NCBI RefSeq assembly: GCF_013410115.1
Contig: NZ_JACCCV010000002.1
Coordinates: 1,178,001 to 1,242,000 of the forward strand
DNA from: Tunturiibacter gelidiferens
Lineage (GTDB): Bacteria > Acidobacteriota > Terriglobia > Terriglobales > Acidobacteriaceae
Length of the DNA stretch: 64,000 bases
Reading direction: 5' to 3'
Shown here: positions 17,959 through 28,413 of the stretch, piece by piece
Position numbering within the stretch: the stretch's first letter is position 1
Layout of the letters: each line of letters starts with the position of its first letter
Notes under the pieces: generated by a model
Databases searched by the model: none
Told to the model about the DNA's origin: nothing
The model's input: only the letters and a program-made list of their open reading frames with translations
Position numbers and translations under genes: made by a program

Positions 17959-18042
17959 AATCTCTTCCTTCAACCACTGATCTCAAGAACCGGCGTTGAT
18001 ATCTTCTACAGCCTTTCCCGGCTCAACACAACTCCAGCTCCT

Positions 18043-19833
18043 CTACGCCATCACCTTATCCAACCCCGCGTCGAACTGCGTACGATGCAGCGCCGCATAG
18101 ATTCCATTCACCGCCATCAGCTCCTCATGCGTCCCATTCTCCGCCACAACCCCGCCGTTGATCACAATAATCTGATTCGCATCCCGGATCGTGCTCAATC
18201 GATGGGCAATCGCAATCACTGTCCGCCCCTTCATCAGCTTTTCCAGCGCATCGATCACCAGCTTCTCCGACTCGCTATCGAGCGCCGCTGTGGGCTCATC
18301 CAGCAGCAGAATCGGGCTGTTCCGAACCATCACCCGCGCAATCCCGATCCTCTGCCTCTGCCCACCCGACAGCGTCGATCCCCGCTCCCCCACCATCGTC
18401 TCGTACCCCAGCGGCATCTTCATAATGAACTCATCAGCATTCGCCAGCTTCGCCGCCGCAACCACCTCATCCTTCGTAGCCGACGGCCGTCCAAACGCGA
18501 TATTCTCCAGAATCGTCCCGCGAAACAGCACCGTATCCTGCAGCACATATCCAATCTTGCATCGCAGCGACTTTAGCTTATAGTCCCGCACATCTTCGCC
18601 GTCGATCTTCACCGTTCCCGACTGCACATCGTAGAACCGCGGAATCAAACTCACCACCGTAGACTTCCCGCTCCCCGTCGGCCCCACGATTCCCACAAAC
18701 TGACCCGCCCCAATCTTGAAGCTCACATCCGTCAAAATCGGAGACGCTGCATCATATCCAAACGCCGCATGTTCAAACTCGATCGCCCCCGCGACCGTAC
18801 CCGGCGCAAACCCATCCGCCTTCTCCGGAATCACCGTATCCGTCTCTAGAATCTCCCGAACCCGCTCCGCCCCCACCGCCGCCTGCGCCACCGCATTGGT
18901 TGTCGTCGCCAGATCCTTCACTGGCTTGAAGAACTTCGCCAGGTAAGCCAGATACACCGTCAGTTCCCCCACCGTCATCGTCCTCGCCAGAATCAGCGCC
19001 GCCCCCCGCCACAGCACCACCGCCGTGCACAGCGCCACCGTAATCGTCACCACCGGCGACAACAGCGCCTTCACGCTCCTCGCCTTCAACGCCGCGCTCA
19101 CCGTCGCCTCGCTCACCAGCTGCAACTGCGCCTGCTCCGTCTCCTCCTGCCCAAACGCCTTCACCGCCTGGATCGACTCCAGCCCCTGCTGCACCACCGC
19201 AACAATCTCGCTCTGCTCCCTGCGAACCTCATGCGTCGCCTTCTTCACCGCCTTCTTGAAACGCGAAACAAACAGCAGCAGAAACGGCGTCACTCCAACT
19301 GCAATCAGCGTGAAGTCCCAGTTCAGCCAGAACATCAACCCCAGCATGCAGACGATCGTCAGCAGATCCACCAGAATATTCAACGTCGAAGACGAAGCGA
19401 ACCCCTGGATCGTCTGGATATCTGCAGTAATCGTGCTCAGAATCGTTCCCGTCGCATGCGTGTTGTAGTACCCCAGCGAAAGCCGCTGCAGATGCTCATA
19501 CATCTTCATGCGCAGGTCATGCGCCACCCACTGCCCCACGCTCTCCGTGTAATAGTTGTCAATATAAGAAGCGATTGCGCCAAGCAGCGAGATCAACACA
19601 AACGCCAACGCCGCCAGCCCCGCTATATGCATCCTTGATTCATGTTCCAGCAACAGCCCAACCAGCCGATGCAGCCATGGAGCCATCTTGTGGTCGCCAA
19701 CCACATTGTCCAGAATGATCTTCAACGGCCACGGCGTCGCCAGGCTCATCACCGTCTCGACCAGCATGGCGACAAAAATCCCCACCAGCGTGCCGCGATA
19801 AGGCCGAATTAGACTTCCAATAAACCGCAACAT
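18043..19833 (-). CDS. MsbA-type ABC exporter (permease fused to ATPase)
   Basis: A half-transporter of about 596 residues that would act as a homodimer in the inner membrane, exporting lipids, drugs or peptides. Six membrane helices lie at residues 10-310, with DIQTIQGFASSS typical of the class. The nucleotide-binding domain has Walker A (GPTGSGKST), Q-loop (YVLQDTVLFRGTI), signature (LSGGQRQRIGIAR), Walker B (ILLLDEPTAALD) and the H-loop (IAHRLST). The start at 19833 places the first helix directly after MLRFIGSLIRPYRG. The substrate is unknown. It has no obvious tie to the surrounding eut genes. Confidence 0.9.
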   Translation of the reverse strand: MLRFIGSLIRPYRGTLVGIFVAMLVETVMSLATPWPLKIILDNVVGDHKMAPWLHRLVGLLLEHESRMHIAGLAALAFVLISLLGAIASYIDNYYTESVGQWVAHDLRMKMYEHLQRLSLGYYNTHATGTILSTITADIQTIQGFASSSTLNILVDLLTIVCMLGLMFWLNWDFTLIAVGVTPFLLLFVSRFKKAVKKATHEVRREQSEIVAVVQQGLESIQAVKAFGQEETEQAQLQLVSEATVSAALKARSVKALLSPVVTITVALCTAVVLWRGAALILARTMTVGELTVYLAYLAKFFKPVKDLATTTNAVAQAAVGAERVREILETDTVIPEKADGFAPGTVAGAIEFEHAAFGYDAASPILTDVSFKIGAGQFVGIVGPTGSGKSTVVSLIPRFYDVQSGTVKIDGEDVRDYKLKSLRCKIGYVLQDTVLFRGTILENIAFGRPSATKDEVVAAAKLANADEFIMKMPLGYETMVGERGSTLSGGQRQRIGIARVMVRNSPILLLDEPTAALDSESEKLVIDALEKLMKGRTVIAIAHRLSTIRDANQIIVINGGVVAENGTHEELMAVNGIYAALHRTQFDAGLDKVMA

Positions 19834-20015
19834 AGAGAGCCCTGGTAAAACATGACACCCCGTGCAGAATCGCAGGTCCAACTGATAGATTCGGTCTTCA
19901 AGTAGAAATTAACACCATCTCACCAACAAGCTCCGTTTCACGCAACTAGCTCCTACAGGACTCCAGCTCATTCCGTACACTGGCTATCATCGTCTCCCGA
20001 ACGTCCCAGACCAAC

Positions 20016-20798
20016 ATGCCTGAACACGAGATAAAGATAGACCATTCTCAATCCGCCACCCCAGCGAGTACAACGACTCCCTCGCTACGCAACTACACGC
20101 CAGCTCGAGTCTCCCTCCGCCGCACCGGCGTAAGTCTCACCACCACAGAGATCCTCGACTTCCAACTCGCCCACGCCCAGGCCCGCGACGCCGTCCACGC
20201 CGCACTCGACACCGAACATCTCATCCGCCGCCTACGCACCGAGATCCCCTCCCTGCCCACCCCAATCCTGGCCGTTGCCAGCGCCGCCCCAGACCGCGCC
20301 TCCTACCTCCGCCGTCCCGACCTCGGCCGAACCCTCGCTCCCGCCTCCGCCGCTCTCCTCCATCCATCCCCGTGCGACATAGTGATCGTCATCGCCGACG
20401 GCCTCTCCGCCACAGCGATAGAGCACCACGCCATCCCCCTGCTCGCCGCGCTCCTTCCCACGCTTCCGCATACTCTCGGCCCAATTTGCATCGCCACCCA
20501 GGCCCGCGTCGCCATCGCCGACCAAATCGGCTCTCTCCTCCACGCCCGCCTCTCAGTAATCCTAATCGGCGAGCGCCCCGGCCTCAGCTCCCCCGACTCC
20601 CTCGGCGCCTACATCACCTGGAACCCAGCCCCAGGCCGCACCGACGCCGATCGCAACTGCATCTCGAACATCCGCACCGCCGGCCTCGACTACATCACCG
20701 CCGCCGCCCGCATCGCCTTCTACTGCACCGAAGCCCAGCGACTCCAACTCACCGGCACCGCCCTGAAAGAGATCACCCATCCCCAACTGAAATCCTAA
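20016..20798 (+). CDS. eutC: Ethanolamine ammonia-lyase small subunit
   Basis: A 260-residue small subunit that completes the cobalamin site of ethanolamine ammonia-lyase with EutB. Family signatures are TTTEILDFQLAHAQARDAVH, YLRRPDLGR, DIVIVIADGLSATAIEHHA, VAIADQIGSLL, LIGERPGLSSPDSLGAYITW and DRNCISNIRTAGLDY. The N-terminal ~30 residues are variable, as usual. Separation from eutB by three minus-strand genes is uncommon, so the two subunits must be expressed from separate promoters. Confidence 0.93.
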   Translation: MPEHEIKIDHSQSATPASTTTPSLRNYTPARVSLRRTGVSLTTTEILDFQLAHAQARDAVHAALDTEHLIRRLRTEIPSLPTPILAVASAAPDRASYLRRPDLGRTLAPASAALLHPSPCDIVIVIADGLSATAIEHHAIPLLAALLPTLPHTLGPICIATQARVAIADQIGSLLHARLSVILIGERPGLSSPDSLGAYITWNPAPGRTDADRNCISNIRTAGLDYITAAARIAFYCTEAQRLQLTGTALKEITHPQLKS

Positions 20799-20821
20799 AG
20801 AGCGTGAGTGTAGCCCTCTCA

Positions 20822-20920
20822 TCCCGACCAACGGGACGGCCGCACATCATCTCCGCCACGACAGGGTTATACACGTCACGAAGTGACCGCCTCCCGCGCA
20901 GGGAGCCCGTCCGGCAGGAC
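20822..20920. repeat. Four-hairpin dispersed element, copy A
   Basis: Downstream of eutC. Four consecutive hairpins are predicted: TCCCG-ACCAA-CGGGA (20822-20836), GTCAC-GAA-GTGAC (20875-20887), CTCCC-GCGCA-GGGAG (20891-20905) and GTCC-GGCA-GGAC (20909-20920). Copies with the same order and spacing lie at 34513-34611 and 35693-35792. Confidence 0.8.
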
Positions 20921-20940
20921 AGCCCTCTCCAAACAGGAAG

Positions 20941-23900
20941 TCAGAACAGGAACCGCAACGACATCTGTATCTGTCGCGGACTACCAATCGTGTGCGTCAC
21001 CGTGCCCAGCCCACTCGGGCAATTGTAAAAGCTCCCGGTGCCTGGGGTGGTGGTATTGCAGCCCGTCGGTAGGACCGGCGTTCCAGCCGCCGGAAATCCG
21101 TTATAGTTTACGTTCTGCGCCACCTCGTTGCCGGGCACATCGAAGCTGCTCGTATTCGTCAGGTTATAAACATCAAACGTATACGTGAGACTGTACCGCT
21201 CCGTGAACTTCGTCACCTTCATCAGCGAGGCATCCGAGCGCTTCTGGAAAGCCTGGCGGAAGATATTGCGCTGACCCGTGGTGAAGTCGGTCTCATAAGG
21301 ATCTGAGGTCGGAACCGCGCCGCTCAGTCCGCCTGCCTGCAGCACAGGAATCGTAAAACAGGATGCCTTCAAAGCATTCAGATTCGGGTCGCCGCTTGGA
21401 TTGAACGCCCCGGAGTGGCCCGTCTTCGCGTTCTTCGCCGTGCAGCCAGAAGCCAGCGGCACAATTGGATTCGTAATGCCGTTGCTGACGCCGTAATAGA
21501 TGCTACCCACGGCTCCGCTGAAGTCAATCACGCTATAGGGCTGACCACTCTGCAGAATCGTCAGGCCTACCAGCGACCAGCCGTTCGTAAAATAGCTCTC
21601 AATAGAGTGGCTATGGACTAAATCGGGCAGCCGGAAGACGTAGTTGAAGTTGATCACATGCGTGCGGTCAAAGTCGGCTGAAGCATATCCGTCGCGCAGA
21701 TTGCGAGGGTTGTTGCCGTTATAGAACAACCCCAGGCCGCTCTGTTCATCCAGCGCATGGGAGTACGTGTAAGAGGCAGCCACCTGGATCCCGTGGCTCA
21801 TGCGCTTTTCAAGATGGGCCGTCAGCGCATTGTAGGCATCCACGCCCGCCGCCCGATACGAGATCGACTCTGCAGCATACCCAACATACGGAACCCGATG
21901 ATCGATGTTGCCGCCCTCATAGTCGAAATCATATCCACTACCGTCAGGCAAAGTGGCTCCGCCGACGTTATAGCCGTAGGAATACTTCTCGCCGTGGATG
22001 CTGGCACTGGGTGATGCGATACCCGGCTGGTTGAACGGAACCGGAATCACCTGATGCCGGCCCAGATTACCGACATAGCCCAGTGTGACCGCGAGGTCGT
22101 TGCGTGGCTGCCACTGGATATCGAGGGTGTAGTTGAACGTGTAAGGCAGTTTGTTCGTGCGATCGTAGACGCCAAGCGAAATCGGCTGCCCACCATTGTT
22201 GATGCTCGCGATATTCGGCAGGTAGTTGCTCAGGTCGGACGACTGCGGATTCGTCGGCGGCGCATTCTGAACGTTCGTATAAGGGTTTGCCAGGTTACCC
22301 GTGGCAGCCGTCGGCTCTGTAACCGGTGGCGAGAAGCCGCCGCCGCCGCCGCACGTCGGAATGTAGTAGCTGTAAAGGCTCTGGACCGGGCAACTCTGCG
22401 CCGTCACAAACGGAAGCTGCTGATTGACTCCGAAAGGCCCGCCCGTGACCGTACCAATTGCATACCCAGGTGAGAAGTAGCTAAAGAGTTCGCCGCGGTC
22501 GTAGTACATCCCGAAGCCCGACCGGACCACCACCTTCCCCCCGAACTTCTCAGGCTGCCACGCCGCGCCCAACCGCGGACCAACTCCCCACTGCCGTCCC
22601 GTCAGCGTCGTCGGGCTCACGCCGCTGGTGCCGTTCTTGTTGTTACTCGCAATGATGAAGCCCGGGTTCACAATCGTGTCCGACGACGCGTTGTAGTTGT
22701 AAAGCGCGGGGTCAAAGTTGAAGATACGTCCGTTCTTCTCAGTCAGGCCGCCGTCCCAGTCATAACGCAGCCCAGCGGTGATCGAAAGTGTCGGCGTAAA
22801 TTGAAACTTGTCCTGTACATAGCTTCCCACCTGGTTTGCCCGGTAGTAACGGCTCGCATCGCCCTGCAGGAACGAGCTGACATAGAAAGACGTCGAAGAG
22901 CTGCCCGGCGTCACATATCCCTGCGCATAAGCGCTCAAGTCGTCTGTCGCGACGGTGCCGGTGCCCGTACGCTTGTCGATCGTGTTCAGCTGCGTATAGC
23001 TGTAGTTGGTTCCGAAGGTGACCGTGTGCTTACCCAACGTCCAGATGGCGTTGCCCGACGGCTGCCAGCGATTCTGGAAGGCCCCGGTGTTAGGAGCCTG
23101 CCCCTCGGCATTCGGGCCGATGTTCAGGATGCCGGAGCTAACCAAACCATGTTGGGCTTGTGCGCTCCCCAGCACATTTACAATCGACACGCCGGGAAAA
23201 TAGTTCGACCCAAACTCATTGATCGAAACCGTGCCCTGCGACCCTCCAGGAATCGCGTTCGGCCCAAAGGGCTGCTCGTTATCCACCCACGTCTTCTCGC
23301 GAAGGAACCCCAAACTCTCCGTCGTACTCAAGTTCGACTTCACCAGGTAGGTGTTAATGATGGAGAAGACTTGCGCGCCGGAGTCGAGGTGTTCGGTAAA
23401 TCCCGGAACGCTCGAGTAGGCATAAGGAGCAAGGGTGGGATCGTGCTGATAAAAATACTTCAGCGAAAGCGTGTCTTTACTGTTGATGTTGTAGTCAAGA
23501 TTAGCCACCGCCATATCGGCCTTGAAACGGCCAGTGCCCGGAAGAAAAGCGTTGTAGGGGTGGGAGGCAGACATGACCGACGATCCTGTGTCGTTCGGCA
23601 CAAGCCACTTGCCCGGCTGACCCGGAAGCGAAGGCGAGTTGAACAGAGCCAACGCAGTACGATCGATGTTGGCCGCGGTCAGACTGGTACCAAAGGGACC
23701 GTTGATCAGGTTCGCGAAATCAGCAGCATCACGATTGTTATCGGAGAGACCAACCGGCACGTTGATGAAGTTGTCGCCGATCTCCGTATCCGATACCTGC
23801 AGGTGTTGGTACGACACGAAGCCAAACAACTTGTCCTTTATAATCGGACCACCAAAGGTGCCCCCGGCGACATAGCGATGCAACTCAGGATTCTGATCCT

Positions 23901-24867
23901 TGGAATCATTCGCCAGGAGCGGATTGTTCTTGAAGAAAAACGGCGCTGCATTAATCCAATTCGTCCCGCGACGCCCATACGCCGTGCCGTGATACGCGTT
24001 GGTGCCGGAGGCAGTATTCAAGTCGATGTGCGCCCCAGAAGTAGAGCCCTGCTGCGCGTCATACATCGAGGCGTTCACCCGGACCTCCTGAATCGTCTCC
24101 GGCGCGGGCGTTGGAATAGCATTGCCGATCGAAAGATACACCGAGGCGACCGTCTGTATCACCCCCGCTCCGCCCTGCGTCGTCGAAGCGCCAGTACTAT
24201 TCACGACGCGCTGCGAGCCGACCTGGCTGGTACTCTTCCCGTTGAAAAGATTGCTCGCGTCCACGCCGTTGATCGAGAAGCTATTGCTCGTATCGCGCTG
24301 ACCATTCGCCCAGATCGGCAGATTCCCAAGTCCAGACTGAGCTCCCGTACCGCCAGACAGCTCCGCATTCACACCCGGCGACAGAATCGCCAGCCCGGTA
24401 AAGCTCCCCGTAGGCTGCGGTATCGACTCGATCTGCGCCTTATCCAGAACGTAGCCGTTCGTCGTATCCACCGCATTCATCAATGGCGCGGCGTCCACGC
24501 TTACCACTGTGTTCACTGCGCCCACACTCAAACTCGCATTCACCGTGCCCGTCCGGTCGCTCTGAACAGGAATCGCGTTCATCTTCTGCGTCTGAAATCC
24601 CTCTTTCGAAAACGAAAGCGTATACGTCCCAATCGGCAGATTGGCAAAGTCATAAAACCCATTGCTCCCCGCCGTCTGCGTCCGCGTCAAACCCGTCTGA
24701 TCTCCCACCACGGTCACCACCGTGCCCGACAGAATCCCCCCCTGACTATCGGTCACCACACCCGTCAGACCACCGAGCGTCTGCTGCCCAAACACCGGAC
24801 AAACCAGAAGCAGCAACGCCATCTGGCAAACAAGGACGAGAAACGAAAAACGCATACGTTTAGTCAT
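20941..24867 (-). CDS. Oar-like TonB-dependent receptor with carboxypeptidase regulatory domain
   Basis: A 1308-residue outer-membrane transporter from the ATG at 24867 (GGAG 8 nt upstream), beginning with a signal peptide (FSFLVLVCQMALLLLVCPVFG). The N-terminal CarboxypepD_reg-like domain is at about 30-115 (GLTGVVTDSQGGILSGTVVTV, GFYDFANLPIGTYTLSF), followed by a plug domain (IPQPTGSFTGLAILSPGVN) and a very large beta-barrel ending in the aromatic FLF C-terminus. This architecture is greatly expanded in Terriglobia, where such proteins are thought to import plant or microbial glycans. There is no adjacent SusD or hydrolase, so the substrate is unknown. Confidence 0.93.
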   Translation of the reverse strand: MTKRMRFSFLVLVCQMALLLLVCPVFGQQTLGGLTGVVTDSQGGILSGTVVTVVGDQTGLTRTQTAGSNGFYDFANLPIGTYTLSFSKEGFQTQKMNAIPVQSDRTGTVNASLSVGAVNTVVSVDAAPLMNAVDTTNGYVLDKAQIESIPQPTGSFTGLAILSPGVNAELSGGTGAQSGLGNLPIWANGQRDTSNSFSINGVDASNLFNGKSTSQVGSQRVVNSTGASTTQGGAGVIQTVASVYLSIGNAIPTPAPETIQEVRVNASMYDAQQGSTSGAHIDLNTASGTNAYHGTAYGRRGTNWINAAPFFFKNNPLLANDSKDQNPELHRYVAGGTFGGPIIKDKLFGFVSYQHLQVSDTEIGDNFINVPVGLSDNNRDAADFANLINGPFGTSLTAANIDRTALALFNSPSLPGQPGKWLVPNDTGSSVMSASHPYNAFLPGTGRFKADMAVANLDYNINSKDTLSLKYFYQHDPTLAPYAYSSVPGFTEHLDSGAQVFSIINTYLVKSNLSTTESLGFLREKTWVDNEQPFGPNAIPGGSQGTVSINEFGSNYFPGVSIVNVLGSAQAQHGLVSSGILNIGPNAEGQAPNTGAFQNRWQPSGNAIWTLGKHTVTFGTNYSYTQLNTIDKRTGTGTVATDDLSAYAQGYVTPGSSSTSFYVSSFLQGDASRYYRANQVGSYVQDKFQFTPTLSITAGLRYDWDGGLTEKNGRIFNFDPALYNYNASSDTIVNPGFIIASNNKNGTSGVSPTTLTGRQWGVGPRLGAAWQPEKFGGKVVVRSGFGMYYDRGELFSYFSPGYAIGTVTGGPFGVNQQLPFVTAQSCPVQSLYSYYIPTCGGGGGFSPPVTEPTAATGNLANPYTNVQNAPPTNPQSSDLSNYLPNIASINNGGQPISLGVYDRTNKLPYTFNYTLDIQWQPRNDLAVTLGYVGNLGRHQVIPVPFNQPGIASPSASIHGEKYSYGYNVGGATLPDGSGYDFDYEGGNIDHRVPYVGYAAESISYRAAGVDAYNALTAHLEKRMSHGIQVAASYTYSHALDEQSGLGLFYNGNNPRNLRDGYASADFDRTHVINFNYVFRLPDLVHSHSIESYFTNGWSLVGLTILQSGQPYSVIDFSGAVGSIYYGVSNGITNPIVPLASGCTAKNAKTGHSGAFNPSGDPNLNALKASCFTIPVLQAGGLSGAVPTSDPYETDFTTGQRNIFRQAFQKRSDASLMKVTKFTERYSLTYTFDVYNLTNTSSFDVPGNEVAQNVNYNGFPAAGTPVLPTGCNTTTPGTGSFYNCPSGLGTVTHTIGSPRQIQMSLRFLF

Positions 24868-25186
24868 AATCTGGCTCCTGAAGTAGTGCAGCGTGAACGG
24901 AAACAAGTCTCTTTTTGTCTGAAGATAACCAATCCGGAAGACACAAATGCAGCGATGCAACACGGCGGACCCGCGGTGACGACGCCCAGGCAACTGTGAA
25001 CTTAAACTTCGCGACAGGTGAAATTCAGTTTGCTATGTGAACTTGGAATGAAAATCAGCATATCTGAAGTTGTCAAAATTGCGAAGAAAAATCTCGTCGC
25101 GCCTTCCACCCATCCCGCGCGATCTGAGTCCCTCAAGCCGTAAAACATCTCGCACTTACGCCGAAACATCCCGCCACAAAGAAAGA

Positions 25187-25215
25187 AGCCGCCTGCGACA
25201 TCATCGCAAGCGGCT
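25187..25215 (-). terminator. Intrinsic terminator after the M3 peptidase
   Basis: A long hairpin, AGCCGC-c-TGCGA with loop CATCA, then TCGCA-a-GCGGCT, read on the minus strand and followed by TTCTTTCTTTG. It lies 30 nt past the M3 peptidase stop, within the 378-bp gap before the TonB receptor. The rest of the gap shows no gene. Confidence 0.8.
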
Positions 25216-25245
25216 CACTCACACCTCGTTCATCTCAGCTCCAAC

Positions 25246-27450
25246 CTACTTCGTCGCACCCTTCTCCAGCCCGCGATACTTCAGCATCGGCTCCACCTTC
25301 GGCGCACTCCCCAGCCACGCCTCATACATCTTCGCCAGATCCTCCGTGTTCCCACGCGACAGCACCATCTTCCGGAACCGGTCTCCATTCGCCCGCGTCA
25401 ATCCGCCATGATCCTGAAACCACTGGAACGCATCATCATCCAGCATCTCGCTCCAAAGATACGCGTAGTACCCCGCCGCATATCCCCCGCCCCAGATGTG
25501 CGAGAAGTAGCTCGACCTGTACCGCGGCGGCACATAGCTCAGCGCAAAACCCTTCTTCGCCAGCGCAGCTTTCTCGAACGCATCCGGCTCCTGCAACCCA
25601 TCACCCACCGGCAGCGAGTGCCACTGCATATCCAGCTCCGCCGCCGCCAGCAACTCCGTCAGCAGATACCCCTGGTTGAAGTCCGCCGCCTTCTTGATCT
25701 TCGTTGCCAGATCCTCAGGCATCGCCGCGCCCGTCTTATAGTGCTTCGCATAGTGCGCGAACACCGCCGGATACGTCGCCCAATGCTCATTGAACTGCGA
25801 CGGAAACTCCACAAAGTCCCGCGCCACCGACGTCCCCGACAGGCTCGGATACTCACTATCCGCCAGCATCCCATGCAGCGCGTGCCCAAACTCATGGAAC
25901 ATCGTCACCACATCGCTGAAGCTGACCAGCGCCGGCTCCCCCGCCGCAGGCTTCGGCAGATTCGCAACGTTGTACACCACCGGCAGCGTGCCCATCAGCT
26001 TCGACTGATCGACGAAGTTCGACATCCACGCGCCGCCGTTCTTGTTATCCCGCTTGTAGTAGTCGCAGTAAAACAGCGCCAGCGGCTTGCTATCCCCGTC
26101 GAACACCTCAAACACGCGCACATCCGGATTCCACACCGGAATATCCTTCCGCTCCTTGAAACTCAACCCATACAGCTGTCCCGCCGCATAAAACACACCA
26201 TTCTCAAGCACGTTATTCAACTCGAAGTAAGGCCGCACCTGCGCCTCATCGATGTCGTACTTCGCCTTCCTCACCTGCTCCGAGTAAAACTCCCAATCCC
26301 ACGCCTCAACCGAAAACCCACCCTTCTGCGTATCGTTGTTTTGAGAGTCGATCACCCCCTGAATATCCTTCGCCTCATCGGCCGCATTCGCCGTCGACGG
26401 AGCCACCAGCGCATCCATAAACTTCAATGCGTTCTCCGGCGTCTTCGCCATCTGGTCTTCAAGCTTCCATCCGGCATAGCTGTCATGCCCCAGCAGTTTG
26501 CCCTTCTCTGCCCTCAGCTGCGCAAGGCGCGCAATCGTCGATCGTGTATCGTTCGCATCTCCACGCTCGGTCCGCGTCCACGAAGCATCAAACACCGCCT
26601 GCCGCGTCGCCCTCACACTCAACGACGAGAGATAGGGCTGCTGCGTCGTATTCTGCAACGGCAACACATACCCCTCCTTCTTCCGCTCCTTCGCCGCCGC
26701 CTCCGCCCCGCTCAAATCCGCCGCCGTCAACCCCGCCAGCGCAGCTTGATCCGTCGTCGCATAAGCCGCATCTTTGGTCGCCGCCAGCACCTTGCTTCGG
26801 AAGCCGTTCGACAGCGTCGACTCCTCTTCATTCAGCTTCCTCAGCTTGTCCTTATCCGCATCCGACAGGTTCGCTCCCGCATGAACAAAGTCTCTATACC
26901 TCACCTGCACCAGCCGCAGCCCCTCCGGGCTCAGCTTCAGCGACTCCCTCTGCTCATACACCGCAGCCACACGATGAAACAACTTCGTGTTCAGATAAAT
27001 CGCGTCCCTGTGCGCCGCCAGCTTCGGAGCCAGCTCCTTCTGTACCCTCTCCAACTCAGGATTCGTGTTCGCTCCCGTCACTCCGCTGAACGCCGCCATC
27101 GCCCGCTGAAACAGCGAGCCTGTCTTCTCCATCGCCACAACCGTATTCTCAAACGTAGGCGCAGCGGAGTTATCTGCAATCGCGCCGATCTCCTTCAACT
27201 CCTCCGCCATCCCAGCCTCAATGGCCGGCTCATAGTCGCCATCCTTGATCTTGTCGAAGGGCGGAGCCTCAAACGGCAGCGTACTCTTCGCATAAAAAGG
27301 ATTCCCCGGCCCAAACGCCACCTGCTTGTCGTTCACTACCGCACCCTGCGAACTACTCACAATCACCCCCGCAAACGCTCCCAACACCACCACTAAACTC
27401 GCACGCCGCAAGAAAACCGGCGCAATCCCTGACAACCATGTCTGTCGCAA
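25246..27450 (-). CDS. Exported M3-family peptidyl-dipeptidase (Dcp-like)
   Basis: A 734-residue zinc metallopeptidase that cleaves dipeptides or oligopeptides. The thimet-type active site FHEFGHALHG is at 519-523, with the downstream glutamate region (FVEFPSQFNEHW) and the C-terminal signature YAGYYAYLWSEMLDDDAF. A TTG start at 27450 is chosen because GGGAGA lies 6 nt upstream and a signal sequence follows at once (FLRRASLVVVLGAFAGVIVSSSQG), so the enzyme is probably periplasmic. The length fits the Dcp family. It stands alone, with its own terminator. Confidence 0.9.
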   Translation of the reverse strand: MRQTWLSGIAPVFLRRASLVVVLGAFAGVIVSSSQGAVVNDKQVAFGPGNPFYAKSTLPFEAPPFDKIKDGDYEPAIEAGMAEELKEIGAIADNSAAPTFENTVVAMEKTGSLFQRAMAAFSGVTGANTNPELERVQKELAPKLAAHRDAIYLNTKLFHRVAAVYEQRESLKLSPEGLRLVQVRYRDFVHAGANLSDADKDKLRKLNEEESTLSNGFRSKVLAATKDAAYATTDQAALAGLTAADLSGAEAAAKERKKEGYVLPLQNTTQQPYLSSLSVRATRQAVFDASWTRTERGDANDTRSTIARLAQLRAEKGKLLGHDSYAGWKLEDQMAKTPENALKFMDALVAPSTANAADEAKDIQGVIDSQNNDTQKGGFSVEAWDWEFYSEQVRKAKYDIDEAQVRPYFELNNVLENGVFYAAGQLYGLSFKERKDIPVWNPDVRVFEVFDGDSKPLALFYCDYYKRDNKNGGAWMSNFVDQSKLMGTLPVVYNVANLPKPAAGEPALVSFSDVVTMFHEFGHALHGMLADSEYPSLSGTSVARDFVEFPSQFNEHWATYPAVFAHYAKHYKTGAAMPEDLATKIKKAADFNQGYLLTELLAAAELDMQWHSLPVGDGLQEPDAFEKAALAKKGFALSYVPPRYRSSYFSHIWGGGYAAGYYAYLWSEMLDDDAFQWFQDHGGLTRANGDRFRKMVLSRGNTEDLAKMYEAWLGSAPKVEPMLKYRGLEKGATK

Positions 27451-27499
27451 TGGGCATCTCCCAATCCCAAATTGTAGAAGATTTTCCGAAGGGCCGCGG

Positions 27500-27692
27500 G
27501 TTTCCTGTTGTACTTGCACTTGCGGTTGCGGTTACATGCCCTTTTGTTGTCATTCCGACGCGAAGCGGAGGAAGCTGCGGTTGAAGCTGCACCTGCACTC
27601 GGTTGCGTTGCGGCTCCGCTTGCACTTGCACTTGCATGCCCTTTTACTGTCATTCCGCAGCAACATTGTCTCTGCGACATGCCGCTAACATC
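27500..27692. repeat. Tandem pair of TTGTCATTCCG-family repeats
   Basis: This 337-bp gap between the M3 peptidase and a reductase gene holds two successive units. Each has a hexamer tract (CTTGCACTTGCGGTTGCGG, then GCTTGCACTTGCACTTGCATG), the constant CCCTTTTNNTGTCATTCCG, and a short hairpin (CGCAG ... CTGCG in the second, ending TCTCTGCGACA). The tail of the second unit recurs at 28379-28410. Confidence 0.65.
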
Positions 27693-27787
27693 GCTCAAAT
27701 TGTCATCGTCATGCATCAGGTGAGTGGCTCCTAGCCCTGAAGCGGGCTAGCCTTGCTGGTCTATCCCATCGGCGGTACTCTTGCGGA

Positions 27788-28336
<549 letters not shown>

Positions 28337-28378
28337 CCATTAGGCTTGTTAGCGATCCAGTGGAAATAATCCGACCGC

Positions 28379-28410
28379 CGCATCCGCAGTAACACTGTCT
28401 CTGCGACAAG
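28379..28410. repeat. Tail copy of the dispersed repeat
   Basis: TCCGCAG-TAACACTGTCT-CTGCGACA is nearly identical to the end of the repeat at 27654-27680. It forms a short CGCAG/CTGCG hairpin between the convergent reductase and cytochrome genes. Confidence 0.55.
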
Positions 28411-28413
28411 CAA

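Noticed and set aside
22801..24999. 732-codon open frame antisense to the TonB receptor
   Set aside because: Arg/His-rich composition with no domain; the receptor on the other strand is unmistakable.
25408..27396. 662-codon open frame antisense to the M3 peptidase
   Set aside because: Same shadow pattern; the HEFGH peptidase on the other strand explains the region.
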